A stretch of 64,000 nt of DNA from Sphingomonas carotinifaciens (GCF_009789535.1 NZ_WSUT01000005.1:3052001-3116000), one strand, 5' to 3'; shown: positions 1 to 9,609, numbered from the stretch's first letter. The notes: generated from the letters alone by a model not told the origin. Translations and numbers: made by a program.

Positions 1-760
1 CGCCTTGTGGGGGCTGGCCCTGGCGGTGATCGCGAGCTGGTATCCGCGGCTGCGCGTCGCCGTCGCCAATCCGCTGGCTCGTGGTGGCGCCATGCTGGTG
101 CTGCTCGCCGGGGTGTTCGTCGTCGTCCAGCCGTCGCTCGCCTGGTTCCACGAAAGCTGGGCCGGACTGCTGATCGCCTGGTCGCTGGGTCGCCATGCGC
201 AAGGCCGCTGGGCGGAGGCCGCCGCACTCGGCCTTGCCGCTGCCCTGATTCGCGAAACGGCGGCGCTGTATCTGCTGGTCATGGCCGCATGGGCGTGGCG
301 CAGCGGTGCTGTGCGCGAGTTGCGGGGCTGGGGGATCGCGCTCGCCGTTCTGGCCGTTGCGGTCGCGGCCCATGCCTACGCCGTCTCGCTCGTCGTCAAG
401 CCGCTCGACCCCGTCTCGCCGGGCTGGACCGGGCTGATGGGCCCCGGCTTTGTTGTGCAGGCGATCGCCGGCGCCACCGCGCTCGCCCTGCTGCCCATGG
501 TCGTCGCCGCGGTCGGCGTGGTGCTGGCGCTGTTCGGCTGGGTGGCGTGGGACGATGCCGTCGCGCGGCGGACCGGCTCGGTCATCGCGGGCTATGCGCT
601 GCTGTTGATGCTCTTCGCGCGCGCCGACAATTTCTACTGGGTACTGCTGATCGCACCGCTCGTCCCCATCGGCCTGCTCTTCGCCGTCGATGGCCTGCGC
701 GACCTGATCGGTTCGGCGCGTGACGCGCGGCGCATCACGGTTACACGGGTGGTACGATGA
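1..760 (+). CDS. Polytopic membrane protein, C-terminal part (5' end outside window)
   Basis: The reading frame is open from base 2, so the start most likely lies to the left; a TTG at 5 is available but has no visible ribosome binding site. The roughly 250 residues seen are almost entirely alternating hydrophobic stretches, about seven membrane segments, with a basic C-terminal tail. A segment reading [16 protein letters not shown] followed by an IRETAALY motif recalls polytopic lipid-linked-sugar glycosyltransferases of the inner membrane, but this is only a resemblance and I do not assign a function. The TGA overlaps the ATG of coaBC (ATGA), so it is probably the proximal gene of the coaBC-dut operon. 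Confidence 0.7.
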   Translation, partial: ALWGLALAVIASWYPRLRVAVANPLARGGAMLVLLAGVFVVVQPSLAWFHESWAGLLIAWSLGRHAQGRWAEAAALGLAAALIRETAALYLLVMAAWAWRSGAVRELRGWGIALAVLAVAVAAHAYAVSLVVKPLDPVSPGWTGLMGPGFVVQAIAGATALALLPMVVAAVGVVLALFGWVAWDDAVARRTGSVIAGYALLLMLFARADNFYWVLLIAPLVPIGLLFAVDGLRDLIGSARDARRITVTRVVR

Positions 761-1944
761 AGCGCATCCTGTTGATCGTCGGCGGCGGCATCGCGGCCTA
801 CAAGGCGTGCGAGTTGATCCGCCTGCTCCGCCGCCGCGGCTATGCGGTGCGCTGCGTGCTGACCGAGGGCGGCAGCCATTTCGTCACCGCCATGACGCTG
901 GCCGCCCTGACCGAGGATCAGGTCCATACCAGCCTGTGGGACCTGAAGAACGAGGCGGAGATGGGGCATATCCGGCTCAGCCGGGAGGCCGATCTGGTCG
1001 TCGTCGCACCCGCCACCGCCGACCTGCTCGCCCGCATGGCCGCCGGCCTGTCCAACGACCTCGCCACCACGCTGCTGCTCGCCACCGACAAGCCCGTGCT
1101 CGCGGCCCCTGCGATGAACGTCCGCATGTGGCTGCACCCCGCCACGCAGCGCAACGTCGCGCAGCTTCGCGCCGACGGCATCACCGTCATGGCCCCCGAC
1201 GAGGGCGCAATGGCCTGCGGCGAATATGGCCCCGGTCGCCTGCCCGAGCCGGAGGCGATCGCCAACGCCGTCGACGCGCAGTTCGCCAGCGCGCAACCAT
1301 CGCTCTCCGGCCGCCACATCCTCGTCACCGCCGGGCCGACGCACGAGGCGATCGATCCCGTCCGCTACATCGCCAACCGCTCCTCGGGGCGGCAGGGCTA
1401 TGCCATCGCCGCGGCACTCGCCGGCCTTGGCGCCCGCGTCACGCTGATTTCCGGCCCGGTCACGCGTCCCACGCCGCCGGGTGTCGAGCGGATCGACGTG
1501 GAAAGCGCGCTCGACATGGCCGCCGCGGTCGAGGCGGCTCTGCCCGCCGACGCGGCCGTCATGGTGGCCGCGGTGGCCGACTGGCGGGTCGAGGCCGCCG
1601 GCCAGAAGGTGAAAAAGGGCGACGGCGCCCCCCCGGCCCTCACGCTGGTCGAAAACCCCGACATCCTTGCCACCCTTGGCCATTCGCCGCGCCGGCCGCG
1701 CCTCGTCATCGGCTTCGCCGCCGAAACGCAGGACGTGGTCGCGCATGCGACCGCCAAGCGGACCCGCAAGGGCGCGGACTGGATCGTCGCCAACGACGTC
1801 TCGGCCGACGTGTTCGGCGCGGACGCAAATGCCATCCATCTGATCACCGCGGACGGCGTCGAAAGCTGGGAACGGCTGCCCAAATCGACCGTCGCGACCA
1901 GGCTCGCGCAACGCATTGCAAATGCGCTACAAGGTGCGTCATGA
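757..1944 (+). CDS. coaBC: Bifunctional phosphopantothenoylcysteine decarboxylase / phosphopantothenate-cysteine ligase
   Basis: This is the Dfp enzyme of coenzyme A synthesis. The CoaB part joins cysteine to 4'-phosphopantothenate using CTP, and the CoaC part is an FMN decarboxylase giving 4'-phosphopantetheine. At 395 residues it has the usual full length. The N-terminal flavoprotein domain begins with a GGGIAAYKA motif and carries PAMNVRMW, the conserved PXMNXXMW substrate clamp, near residue 120. The CoaB half starts around residue 185 with [20 protein letters not shown] sequence and [10 protein letters not shown], then has VAAVADWR and a KKGDG lysine segment near residue 285. Its start overlaps the upstream stop and its TGA overlaps the dut ATG, so translation is coupled. 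Confidence 0.97.
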   Translation: MKRILLIVGGGIAAYKACELIRLLRRRGYAVRCVLTEGGSHFVTAMTLAALTEDQVHTSLWDLKNEAEMGHIRLSREADLVVVAPATADLLARMAAGLSNDLATTLLLATDKPVLAAPAMNVRMWLHPATQRNVAQLRADGITVMAPDEGAMACGEYGPGRLPEPEAIANAVDAQFASAQPSLSGRHILVTAGPTHEAIDPVRYIANRSSGRQGYAIAAALAGLGARVTLISGPVTRPTPPGVERIDVESALDMAAAVEAALPADAAVMVAAVADWRVEAAGQKVKKGDGAPPALTLVENPDILATLGHSPRRPRLVIGFAAETQDVVAHATAKRTRKGADWIVANDVSADVFGADANAIHLITADGVESWERLPKSTVATRLAQRIANALQGAS

Positions 1945-2387
1945 CCGATCCGATCGCTCTTCGCCTGCGCCGCCTGCCCCATGGCGAGGGCCTGCCGCTC
2001 CCCGCTTATGCGACGGCCGGTGCCGCCGGGCTGGACGTGGTCGCCGCCGAGTCGCTGACGCTCGCGCCCGGCGCGCGCGCGGCGGTCGCGACCGGCTTCG
2101 CGCTCGCCATCCCGGCCGGCTATGAGGTACAGGTCCGCCCCCGCTCCGGACTTGCGCTCAGGCACGGCGTCACCTGCCTCAACACGCCGGGCACCATCGA
2201 CCATGACTATCGCGGCGAGGTGAAGGTGATTCTCGCCAATCTCGGTCAGGAGCCGTTCGAGGTGTCGCGCGGCGATCGTATCGCGCAACTCGTCCCCGCC
2301 CCCGTACAGCGCGCGCTGCTTGCCGAGGTCGATGCGCTCGACGACACCGATCGTGGTGCCGGCGGCTTCGGATCGACCGGCCGGTGA
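1941..2387 (+). CDS. dut: Deoxyuridine 5'-triphosphate nucleotidohydrolase (dUTPase)
   Basis: Trimeric dUTPase hydrolyses dUTP to dUMP and pyrophosphate, keeping uracil out of DNA and feeding dTMP synthesis. The 148 residues hold the five family motifs in order: AGLDVVAAE (motif 1), [10 protein letters not shown] (2), [13 protein letters not shown] with the catalytic Asp (3), RGDRIAQLV (4) and [10 protein letters not shown] at the C-terminus (5), whose Phe stacks on uracil. The ATG at 1941 overlaps the coaBC stop. The coaBC-dut neighbourhood is common in Proteobacteria. The TGA overlaps a GTG that begins the next gene. Confidence 0.97.
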   Translation: MTDPIALRLRRLPHGEGLPLPAYATAGAAGLDVVAAESLTLAPGARAAVATGFALAIPAGYEVQVRPRSGLALRHGVTCLNTPGTIDHDYRGEVKVILANLGQEPFEVSRGDRIAQLVPAPVQRALLAEVDALDDTDRGAGGFGSTGR

Positions 2388-2758
2388 TCGCGCTCCTGCT
2401 CTTCGCCGCGCTTCAGGTGCCGGCCGCGGAAACGCCCCCCGCCGACTGGACCGCGCTGCCGCTGCTGCCGCTTCCCGAAAATGCCGGCGAGCGCATCACC
2501 TATGCCCGCGCCGAGGTTGCCGCCGGCCGCTGCAAGGCCGATCCGCTCCCCGATGGCCGCTCGCAGGTCGTCGCTCCCGTGGCGTTGCTGCTCGCCGCTG
2601 ACGGCACGGTGCGTCGCGCGCTTCCGCAGGCGATCGATTGCCCCACCGTCGAACAATATACCGCCGGCTATGTCTCGACGATGGTGCGTACCGGTACGGT
2701 CCGGACCGCCTCGCTGCGTCCCGGCTGGTACAAGGCGACGATCACCTATCAATGGTGA
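2384..2758 (+). CDS. Small exported protein of unknown function
   Basis: This 124-residue protein starts at a GTG that overlaps the dut stop and ends overlapping the next ATG, so it is an integral operon member. Residues 1-15 form a short hydrophobic export signal ending PAAE. The mature part has two cysteines (about residues 48 and 81, in GRCKAD and IDCPT) that could form a periplasmic disulphide, and ends in alternating beta-type sequence [11 protein letters not shown]. That ending vaguely recalls the last strands of TonB C-terminal domains, but I see no firm family match. Its place between dut and a moeB-like gene gives no functional clue. Confidence 0.75.
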   Translation: MIALLLFAALQVPAAETPPADWTALPLLPLPENAGERITYARAEVAAGRCKADPLPDGRSQVVAPVALLLAADGTVRRALPQAIDCPTVEQYTAGYVSTMVRTGTVRTASLRPGWYKATITYQW

Positions 2759-3528
2759 GCCTGTCCGACGACGAACTCACCCGCTACGCCCGCCAGATCA
2801 TCCTGAAGGAAATCGGCGGCGCCGGGCAGATGCGGCTGAAGGGCGCCACCGTGCTCCTCATCGGTGCCGGCGGCATCGGAGCCCCTGCCATCCCCTATCT
2901 GGCGGGCGCCGGCATCGGCCGCCTGATCCTGGTCGATGACGACCGCGTCGACCTGTCCAATCTTCAGCGCCAGACGCTCTACGATGTGACACAGGTCGGC
3001 CAGCCCAAGGTCGACGCCGCCGCCGCCTTTGTCGCCGCGCGCAACCCCCATGTCGCGGTCGAGACGCAGCGCCTTCGCATCGATGCCGCGACAGCCCCCG
3101 CGCTCGTCGCCCGTGCCGACGTGGTGATCGACGGCAGCGACAATTTCGACACCCGCCTCGCCGTCGCCGATGCCGCGCTTGCCCTGCGCGTCCCCCTCGT
3201 CTCCGCCGCAGTCGGCCAGTTCGAGGGACAGCTCGCCGTCTATCGCGGGTGGGAGCCCGGCCGCCCCTGCTACCGCTGCTTCGTCGGCGACACGCCCGAC
3301 GACGCCGCGCTCAGTTGCGCCGACGCCGGCATTCTCGGCCCCGTCACCGGCATGATCGGTAGCCTCGCCGCGCTGGAGGCGATCCGCGCCGTCGCCCCCT
3401 TTGGCGAGGACCCGACCGGCACGCTCCTGATTGCCGACCTGCTCGCCGCCCGCTACCGCACCCTGCGCCTGCCCAAGGACCCCGGCTGCCGCGCCTGCGG
3501 CCCCTCGAGTCTTGCCGTAACCGATTGA
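2752..3528 (+). CDS. moeB: HesA/MoeB/ThiF family adenylyltransferase
   Basis: E1-like enzyme that adenylates the C-terminal Gly-Gly of a small sulphur-carrier protein (MoaD for molybdopterin or ThiS for thiazole). It is 258 residues, the normal MoeB length. It opens with LSDDELTRYARQIIL, typical of MoeB. The nucleotide-binding GAGGIGAPAIPYLAGAG comes near residue 40, followed by DDDRVDLSNLQRQ with the ATP-contacting Asp and Arg. Zinc-binding CYRC (about residue 173) and CRAC (near the C-terminus) pairs are present. The ATG at 2752 overlaps the upstream stop. MoeB versus ThiF cannot be decided from sequence alone; a modABC system at 34-36 kb shows that the cell uses molybdate. Confidence 0.88.
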   Translation: MVSLSDDELTRYARQIILKEIGGAGQMRLKGATVLLIGAGGIGAPAIPYLAGAGIGRLILVDDDRVDLSNLQRQTLYDVTQVGQPKVDAAAAFVAARNPHVAVETQRLRIDAATAPALVARADVVIDGSDNFDTRLAVADAALALRVPLVSAAVGQFEGQLAVYRGWEPGRPCYRCFVGDTPDDAALSCADAGILGPVTGMIGSLAALEAIRAVAPFGEDPTGTLLIADLLAARYRTLRLPKDPGCRACGPSSLAVTD

Positions 3529-3637
3529 AGCACCGGCCGAAGTCGCCTCGGCGACCGCGCCTGGCATCGGCATGCCGCACCTTTCGCACCGGTCAACAGG
3601 ATTGACCGCATTCTGCCCGCCAACCCCCTTTGGGATC

Positions 3638-3651
3638 GACGAAGTTTCGTC
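3638..3651. promoter_or_regulatory. Short inverted repeat upstream of the priming sugar transferase
   Basis: The arms GACGAA and TTCGTC are separated by 2 bases, in the 239-bp gap between the moeB-like gene and the sugar transferase, about 117 bp before its start. It could be an operator or chance. The remainder of this gap shows nothing I can identify. Confidence 0.25.
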
Positions 3652-3767
3652 CTACAGCATCCATGTTGCGGTGCGGGATGAACTTATCTGTCCCCCTGCT
3701 TCGAGTAGCGTATCATCGTGCCGCCGGCCACTCGCCGGCAGACGTGAAGGCGGGAGCGTTGCAGCTT

Positions 3768-5162
3768 ATGACCCATCACGCCCAACAGGCTTTTCCGGCC
3801 GCGCCGCCGCCACAGGCATCGCGTTGGCAGCCGCCCGCCGCCACGCTGCGCGCGCGCGTGTTCTGCGGCCTTGTGGCCCTCGATGCCGCCTGCCTCGTCC
3901 TCGGCTTCGCGCTGGCGGCATGGGCACGCGAGGCACAGCCCGGCACCACCCACTGGGCGTTCATCGTCGCGGCGGTGCTGCCGCTCTACATGTTCACCGC
4001 CTTCTACATGCATGCCTATGACGCCCGGAACCTCCAGGAGCCGTCGCGCGCCGCGATCAAGGGGGTGCAGACCGCCGCCGTCGCCGTCTGCGCGGTGATC
4101 CTGGTCGCCTTCTGCTTCCGTGCGACCGATCACTTTCCGCGGCTGGTGGTCTCGATCGGCACCGCCGCCACCCTCGTCATGGTCGCGATCTCGCGCTACC
4201 TGTTCGTGCGCAACATGCCCGCGCTGGTGGGCGGTCGCCCGTTCAACGTCATGCTGCTGCATGACGGTCGCGTGCCCCTGCCGACCCACGACTTCTCGAT
4301 GATCCTGAACGCGGCCGACGGCTTCGACCCCGACCGGCACGACCCGATGATGTACGACCGCCTGGCCGAGACGCTGTCCGGCGCGGACCGCGTCATCGTC
4401 GCCTGCGCGCCCGAGCAGCGCACCGCCTGGGCGCATGCGCTGAAGGGCGCCAACGTCCAGGCCGAGATGTTCCTGCCCGAACTGGAAACCCTCGCCCCGC
4501 TCGGCGCCTCGTCCTACGCCAAGACCCCCACGGTCATCGTCGCCGCCGGCCCGCTCGGCCTGTTCGAACGCTTCGTGAAGCGGGTGTTCGACATCACCCT
4601 GTCGCTCGCCGCGATCCTGCTGCTCGCCCCGCTGCTCGCCATGGCCGCGCTCGCCATCAAATACGACTCCCCCGGCCCCGTCCTGTTCAAGCAGGTTCGC
4701 ATCGGCCGCGCCAACCGCATGTTCCGCATCTGGAAATTCCGCAGCATGCGGGTCGAGGGCTGCGACAGCGCCGGGGCCCGTTCCGCCAGCCGCGACGACG
4801 ACCGCATCACCCGCATCGGCGCGATCCTGCGCAAGACCAGCGTGGACGAGCTGCCCCAGCTCTTCAATGTGCTGAAGGGCGACATGAGCATCGTCGGCCC
4901 CCGCCCTCATGCGCTGGGCAGCCGCGCGGCCGAGAAGCTGTTCTGGGAAGTCGACGGCCGCTACTGGCACCGCCACGCCGCCAAGCCCGGCCTGACCGGA
5001 CTGGCACAGGTGCGCGGCTATCGCGGCGCGACGATCATCGAGGATGATCTGAAAAACCGCCTCCAGGCCGATCTGGAATATCTGGAGCGCTGGTCGATCT
5101 GGCGCGACCTGAAGATCATCGCGATGACCTTCCGCGTCGTTCTCCACCGCAACGCATTCTGA
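3768..5162 (+). CDS. Exopolysaccharide polyprenyl glycosylphosphotransferase (priming sugar transferase)
   Basis: Transfers a hexose-1-phosphate from a UDP-sugar to undecaprenyl phosphate at the inner membrane, starting a polysaccharide repeat unit (WcaJ/PssY/GelB type). The 464-residue form starts at ATG 3768, with a GGGAG about 13 bases upstream; an in-frame ATG at 3630 would add 46 residues unlike the family. The N-terminal half has about four membrane segments and a soluble Rossmann-like region. The C-terminal catalytic domain (from about residue 265) starts with KRVFDITLS, then SPGPVLFKQVRIG, the WKFRSMR motif, and DELPQLFNVLKGDMSIVGPR. It is followed by convergent galU. No other transferase or polymerase gene lies near, so the rest of the pathway is elsewhere. 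Confidence 0.92.
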   Translation: MTHHAQQAFPAAPPPQASRWQPPAATLRARVFCGLVALDAACLVLGFALAAWAREAQPGTTHWAFIVAAVLPLYMFTAFYMHAYDARNLQEPSRAAIKGVQTAAVAVCAVILVAFCFRATDHFPRLVVSIGTAATLVMVAISRYLFVRNMPALVGGRPFNVMLLHDGRVPLPTHDFSMILNAADGFDPDRHDPMMYDRLAETLSGADRVIVACAPEQRTAWAHALKGANVQAEMFLPELETLAPLGASSYAKTPTVIVAAGPLGLFERFVKRVFDITLSLAAILLLAPLLAMAALAIKYDSPGPVLFKQVRIGRANRMFRIWKFRSMRVEGCDSAGARSASRDDDRITRIGAILRKTSVDELPQLFNVLKGDMSIVGPRPHALGSRAAEKLFWEVDGRYWHRHAAKPGLTGLAQVRGYRGATIIEDDLKNRLQADLEYLERWSIWRDLKIIAMTFRVVLHRNAF

Positions 5163-5170
5163 GCGGCGCA

Positions 5171-5190
5171 GGGCGGCACCGTCGCCGCCC
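5171..5190. terminator. Hairpin between convergent genes
   Basis: The 7-bp arms GGGCGGC and GCCGCCC enclose a 6-base loop in the 41-bp gap between the sugar transferase and galU, which converge here. There is no T-tract on either side, so it may be a stabilising or Rho-linked 3' structure rather than a classical terminator. Confidence 0.4.
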
Positions 5191-5203
5191 CGCGCCCGTC
5201 ACC

Positions 5204-6073
5204 TCAACCCAGCAGATTGCGCGCGAAGTCGCGCACCGCCGGCCCGATATCCGCGCGGGCCAGCGCCAGCGCGAAGTTCGCCTGCGCATACCCCGCCTTG
5301 TCGCCGCAATCGTACCGGTCGCCGTCGAACGTCACGCCGTGGAAGGGCTGCGTCCCGATCAGTTGCGCCATCGCGTCGGTCAGCTGGATCTCGCCGCCCG
5401 CACCCGTTTCCTGCTTTTCCAGGATGCGCATCACGTCGGGCTGCAGGATGTAGCGGCCGGGGATCATCAGGTTCGACGGCGCGGTCCCTCGCGCCGGCTT
5501 CTCGACCAGCGCCTTCACCTCGGTCAGCGCGCCGTCACGCGTACCGGGTGAGATGATGCCGTATTTGTCGGTTTCGCTGTCCGCCACTTCCAGCGCGCCG
5601 ACCAGATTGCCGCCGACCCGGTTATAGGCCTGCACCATCTGCGACAGGAAGCCGGGGGTGCCGACCATCAGCTCGTCGGGCAGCAGCACCGCGAACGGCT
5701 CGTCGCCGACGATCTCGCGCGCGCACCACACCGCATGGCCCAGGCCCAGCGGCTCCTGCTGGCGGACATAGACGGGGCTGCCCGGCTTCTGGCGGATGCC
5801 CTCGATCAGCGCCATCGACTTGCCGCGCGCCTTCATCGTCGCTTCCAGTTCGTAGGAAACGTCGAAATGATCCTCCAGCGCGCCCTTGCCGCGACCGGTG
5901 ACGAAGATGATCTGCTCGATCCCGGCTTCCAGCGCCTCTTCCACCGCATATTGGATCAGCGGCTTGTCGACGACGGTCAGCATTTCCTTCGGCATGGCCT
6001 TGGTCGCCGGCAGGAAGCGCGTGCCCAGGCCCGCGACCGGAAACACGGCCTTGCGGAGCGGCTTGATGGTCAT
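5204..6073 (-). CDS. galU: UTP-glucose-1-phosphate uridylyltransferase
   Basis: Makes UDP-glucose from UTP and glucose-1-phosphate, the precursor for exopolysaccharide and glycolipid glucose. It is 289 residues, the standard length. The N-terminal VFPVAGLGTRFLPATKAMPKEML is the nucleotide-binding loop with the catalytic Lys (shown here only as family signature), followed by DKPLIQYAVEEA and the GRGKGALEDHFD segment. LPDEL binds the metal/sugar, and VEKPARGTAPSNL contains the conserved sugar-binding Glu-Lys-Pro. It is transcribed towards the priming transferase and divergently from wecB (119-bp shared upstream region), in keeping with a polysaccharide-precursor cluster. Confidence 0.97.
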   Translation of the reverse strand: MTIKPLRKAVFPVAGLGTRFLPATKAMPKEMLTVVDKPLIQYAVEEALEAGIEQIIFVTGRGKGALEDHFDVSYELEATMKARGKSMALIEGIRQKPGSPVYVRQQEPLGLGHAVWCAREIVGDEPFAVLLPDELMVGTPGFLSQMVQAYNRVGGNLVGALEVADSETDKYGIISPGTRDGALTEVKALVEKPARGTAPSNLMIPGRYILQPDVMRILEKQETGAGGEIQLTDAMAQLIGTQPFHGVTFDGDRYDCGDKAGYAQANFALALARADIGPAVRDFARNLLG

Positions 6074-6192
6074 CGTATGAAATTCTCCCTGAGATTCCGT
6101 TCATTGCGCCTAGCGCGCGGTTCTGCTTGCGGCAAATCCGATTGCGTCCAGAATTGACACGCTCTTAAACAACGCCGGCCTATGCTTGGTTC

Positions 6193-7323
6193 ATGACACA
6201 GCGCACCGTTCTCGTCATCTTCGGCACCCGGCCAGAGGCCATCAAGCTCTTTCCCGTGGTCCGCGCCCTGGCGGACCAGCCGGCCCTGCGCGTCCGCACC
6301 TGCGTCACGGCGCAGCATCGCGGCCTGCTCGATCAGGTGCTGGCGATCGCCGATCTCGCGCCCGATATCGACCTCGACCTGATGGAGCCGGGCCAAACGC
6401 TCGACCGGCTCACCGCGCGCCTGCTCACCGGCCTTGGCGAGGTCATGGATGCCGAACGCCCCGACCTCGTCGTCGTGCAGGGCGACACCGCCACCGCGAT
6501 GGCCGGCGCACTGGCCGCCTATTACCGCAAGCTGCCCGTCGCCCATGTCGAGGCGGGCCTGCGCTCCGGCGACATCTACCATCCCTGGCCGGAGGAGGTG
6601 AACCGCCGCATCGTCGCGCCCATCGCCACCTGGCACTTCGCCCCCACCGACACCGCTGCGGAGGCGCTGCGCCGCGAGACGATCGATCCGGCCGCCATCC
6701 ACGTTACCGGCAACACCGTCATCGACGCGCTGCTCTGGACGCAAGGCCGCATCGCCGCCGACCCGATGCTGGCCGCCGGGCTCGACCCCATCGCCGATCG
6801 CCTGGCCGGCCGCCGCCTCGTCCTCGTCACCACCCACCGCCGCGAAAATTTCGGGGATGGCATGGGGGCGATCGCCCGCGCCATCGGCCGCATCGCCGAC
6901 CGCGAGGATGTCGCCCTTCTCTTCCCCATGCACCCGAACCCCTCGGTGGGCAGCGTCATGGATGCCATGCTGGGCGAGCGCGGGAATGTGTGGCGCATCC
7001 CGCCGCTCGATTACCCGCATTTCGTGCGCGCGCTTGAACTCTGCGACATCGTCCTGACCGATTCGGGCGGCGTGCAGGAGGAGGCGCCGGCGCTCGGCAA
7101 GCCGGTGCTGGTCATGCGCGAAACCACCGAGCGCCCCGAGGGGGTCGCGGCCGGCACCGCCCGGCTGGTCGGTACCGATGAAAACCGCATCGTTTCCGAA
7201 GTCTTCACGCTTCTCGACAATAGCGGGGCCTATGCCGCCATGGCCCGCGCGCACAATCCCTTCGGCGACGGCCAGGCGGCGACACGGATAGCGAGGATCA
7301 TCGCCGATGCTGGGCGCGCCTGA
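6193..7323 (+). CDS. wecB: UDP-N-acetylglucosamine 2-epimerase (non-hydrolysing)
   Basis: Interconverts UDP-GlcNAc and UDP-ManNAc in the cytoplasm. The 376 residues match the family length. The start FGTRPEAIKLFPVV is the classic signature, with QHRGLLDQ and VVQGDTATAMAGALAAYY following. HVEAGLRSGDIYHPWPEE near residue 115 is the epimerase motif containing active-site Asp and Glu residues, and THRRENFGDG and TDSGGVQEEAPALGKPVLVMR contact UDP and the allosteric UDP-GlcNAc. It overlaps wecC by 17 bases, so the two are translated together and should channel UDP-GlcNAc to UDP-ManNAcA. Confidence 0.96.
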   Translation: MTQRTVLVIFGTRPEAIKLFPVVRALADQPALRVRTCVTAQHRGLLDQVLAIADLAPDIDLDLMEPGQTLDRLTARLLTGLGEVMDAERPDLVVVQGDTATAMAGALAAYYRKLPVAHVEAGLRSGDIYHPWPEEVNRRIVAPIATWHFAPTDTAAEALRRETIDPAAIHVTGNTVIDALLWTQGRIAADPMLAAGLDPIADRLAGRRLVLVTTHRRENFGDGMGAIARAIGRIADREDVALLFPMHPNPSVGSVMDAMLGERGNVWRIPPLDYPHFVRALELCDIVLTDSGGVQEEAPALGKPVLVMRETTERPEGVAAGTARLVGTDENRIVSEVFTLLDNSGAYAAMARAHNPFGDGQAATRIARIIADAGRA

Positions 7324-8578
7324 ATTGAACGTCGTCGTCATGGGGCTGGGCTATATCGGCCTGCCCACCGCCGCGGTGATCGCCCGCACGGGCGCCCGCG
7401 TGCTGGGCATCGATGTCAGCGCCACCGTGGTCGACACCGTCAACGAAGGCCGCGTCCATATCGAGGAGGTCGATCTCGACGGCCTCGTCTCGGGCGTCGT
7501 CGCCCGCGGTACGCTGCGCGCCTCCACCGAGGTGGCACCCGCCGACATCTTCGTCATCGCCGTGCCGACACCGTTCGCCGACGATCACCAGCCCGACATC
7601 GCCTATGTCCTGCAAGCGGCGACCAGCATCGCCGCCGTGCTGAAGGCGGGCGACACGATCATCCTCGAATCGACCTCTCCGGTTGGCACCACCGAACAGG
7701 TCCGCGACCTGATCGCGCAGCTGCGCCCCGACCTGAAGGTCCCCGGTCGCTGCACCGACCAGCCGGATATCTCCATCGCCTATTGCCCGGAACGCGTGCT
7801 GCCCGGCCGCATCCTGGTGGAATTGATCGACAATGACCGGGTGATCGGCGGCATCACCCCGCGCTGTGCGCGAAAGGCGCTCGCCTTCTACCGCCGCTTC
7901 GTGCGCGGCGCCTGCGTCACGACGACCGCACGCGCCGCCGAGATGACGAAGCTGACCGAAAACGCCTTTCGCGACGTCAACATCGCCTTTGCCAACGAAC
8001 TCAGCCTCGTTGCCGACCGGCTCGGCGTCGATGTGTGGGAGGTGATCCGCCTCGCCAATCGCCACCCGCGCGTCAACATCCTGTCGCCCGGCCCCGGCGT
8101 CGGCGGCCATTGCATCGCGGTCGATCCGTGGTTCCTCGTCGCCGCCGCGCCCGAAGAGACCCCGCTGATCCGCACCGCCCGCGAGGTGAACGACGGCAAG
8201 ACGGATCATGTGGTCGCACAGGCGGAGACATTGCTCGCCGCCACCGGCGACGCGCCCGTCGCCTGTTTCGGCCTCGCCTTCAAGGCCAATATCGACGATT
8301 TCCGCGAAAGCCCTGCGCTGCGCGTCGTGCAGGCGCTTGCGCAAAGCCATGCCGACCGCATCCGCGTGGTCGAGCCCTATGCACAGGCGCTGCCGCCGAC
8401 ACTGGCCGATACCGGTGCCACGCTGGTCGATATCGATACCGCGCTGGAAACCTGCCCCGTGCTGATCGTGCTGGTCGATCACGACCTGTTCCGCTCGATC
8501 CCGCTGGAGGAACGCCGGGGCAAGCGGGTGCTCGACACGCGCGGGCTCTGGCCCGATCAGCCGCTCGCCCCGGCCTGA
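7307..8578 (+). CDS. wecC: UDP-N-acetyl-D-mannosamine dehydrogenase
   Basis: NAD-dependent four-electron oxidation of UDP-ManNAc to UDP-ManNAcA, an acidic sugar for surface polysaccharides. It has 423 residues, with the Rossmann start VVVMGLGYIGLPTAAVIA near residue 9. The central domain has YCPERVLPGR and the TENAFRDVNIAFANEL helix with conserved Lys/Asn. The catalytic Cys lies in GPGVGGHCIAVDPWFL near residue 268. The C-terminal UDP-binding domain has FGLAFKANIDDFRESPA. Start at ATG 7307 gives the family N-terminus. WecC rather than a UDP-glucose dehydrogenase is favoured by the coupled wecB. Confidence 0.95.
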   Translation: MLGAPELNVVVMGLGYIGLPTAAVIARTGARVLGIDVSATVVDTVNEGRVHIEEVDLDGLVSGVVARGTLRASTEVAPADIFVIAVPTPFADDHQPDIAYVLQAATSIAAVLKAGDTIILESTSPVGTTEQVRDLIAQLRPDLKVPGRCTDQPDISIAYCPERVLPGRILVELIDNDRVIGGITPRCARKALAFYRRFVRGACVTTTARAAEMTKLTENAFRDVNIAFANELSLVADRLGVDVWEVIRLANRHPRVNILSPGPGVGGHCIAVDPWFLVAAAPEETPLIRTAREVNDGKTDHVVAQAETLLAATGDAPVACFGLAFKANIDDFRESPALRVVQALAQSHADRIRVVEPYAQALPPTLADTGATLVDIDTALETCPVLIVLVDHDLFRSIPLEERRGKRVLDTRGLWPDQPLAPA

Positions 8579-8698
8579 CCGGCTGCCTGACCGGCCGGCT
8601 GCGCGCCGGCTGCGCGGGGGACCATCGTCGCCGGGCACGTTGCGGTACGGAGGCCAAGGGCTTATGGGCCATGGGTCCTGCCACAGTGAAGCAGCCCG

Positions 8699-9490
8699 AT
8701 GATCGCCAAGTTCCTTCGAAGCCGCCGGCGCGGGTCATCCGATGCCAACGCGGCCATTCCCGCCGGTCAGCGCGTTTATGCGATCGGCGATATCCATGGT
8801 CGGCTCGACCTGCTCGACCTGCTGTTGGCGCAGATCGACGCCGATGACGCGGTCCGCGGTCCGGCCGAAACCACGCTCATCTTTCTGGGCGATCTGGTCG
8901 ACCGGGGCGACGACTCGGCCGGCGTGGTGACGCGCCTGCTGCAATTGTCGCAAACCGGTCGCGACGTGCGCGTGATCGCCGGCAATCACGAGGAGATCCT
9001 GCTCTCCGCGCTGGACGGCGATGCCAAGGCGTTGCGGCTGTTCTGCCGCGTCGGCGGGCGCGAGACGATGCTGAGCTATGGCCTGTCGGCGCCCGATTAC
9101 GAACGGCTCGATTATGCCGAGGTGGCGGAACGGCTCGGAGAGCTGGTGCCGCCCGAGCATCAGGCGTTCCTGCGTGCGCTGGAGACGATGGTGGTGATCG
9201 GCGATTATGCCTTTGTTCATGCCGGCGTCCGCCCCGGCGTCGCGCTCGATGCGCAGCGTCCGGCCGATCTGCGCTGGATCCGCGATCCCTTTCTCGATCA
9301 TCGCGGCCTGCTCGAAAAACGGATCGTTCACGGCCATACCGTCAGCGAGGAGGTCGAATGGCTTCCCCACCGCATCGGCATCGATACCGGCGCCTATACC
9401 AGCGGCCGGCTGACCGCCCTGGGGTTGCAGGACGACCAGAGCTGGACGCTGGAGGCGATACTCGCCCCCGATGTCGCCTCTGCCGCCTGA
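8699..9490 (+). CDS. Metallophosphoesterase of the serine/threonine phosphatase (PPP) type
   Basis: A cytosolic two-metal phosphatase of 263 residues. The metal ligands are in the expected order: GDIHGRLD (about residue 31), GDLVDRGDDS (about 65), AGNHEEIL (about 95), and histidines in VHAGVRPG and HGHTVSEE towards the C-terminus. This is the bacterial PPP layout of PrpA/B-like protein phosphatases and ApaH (diadenosine tetraphosphatase). Length and motifs fit generic PPP proteins better than ApaH. The 120-bp gap after wecC is rich in CCGGC repeats; no operon partner is evident, and the protein's substrate cannot be read from the sequence. Confidence 0.9.
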   Translation: MIAKFLRSRRRGSSDANAAIPAGQRVYAIGDIHGRLDLLDLLLAQIDADDAVRGPAETTLIFLGDLVDRGDDSAGVVTRLLQLSQTGRDVRVIAGNHEEILLSALDGDAKALRLFCRVGGRETMLSYGLSAPDYERLDYAEVAERLGELVPPEHQAFLRALETMVVIGDYAFVHAGVRPGVALDAQRPADLRWIRDPFLDHRGLLEKRIVHGHTVSEEVEWLPHRIGIDTGAYTSGRLTALGLQDDQSWTLEAILAPDVASAA

Positions 9491-9521
9491 TCGTGTGTGA
9501 CTGCGGCGCAACATGGAAATA

Positions 9522-9549
9522 TTACAAATTTGCGTCGATCGACTAGCAT
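9522..9549 (+). promoter_or_regulatory. Possible sigma-70-like promoter of the small exported protein
   Basis: TTACAA and TAGCAT are separated by 16 bases in an unusually AT-rich patch, about 60 bp ahead of the ATG at 9610. A short hairpin (CTGCC / GGCAG) follows in the untranslated leader, and AAAGGGAG lies 7 bases before the start. Confidence 0.35.
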
Positions 9550-9609
9550 CTTGTCATGGTCTTGCTGCACTGCCATAGGGCAGCCTGACGAGCACAAAGG
9601 GAGTTCATC

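Noticed and set aside
6156..6187. TTGACA and TATGCT before wecB as a sigma-70 promoter
   Set aside because: The spacing is 21 bases, too long for a standard promoter.
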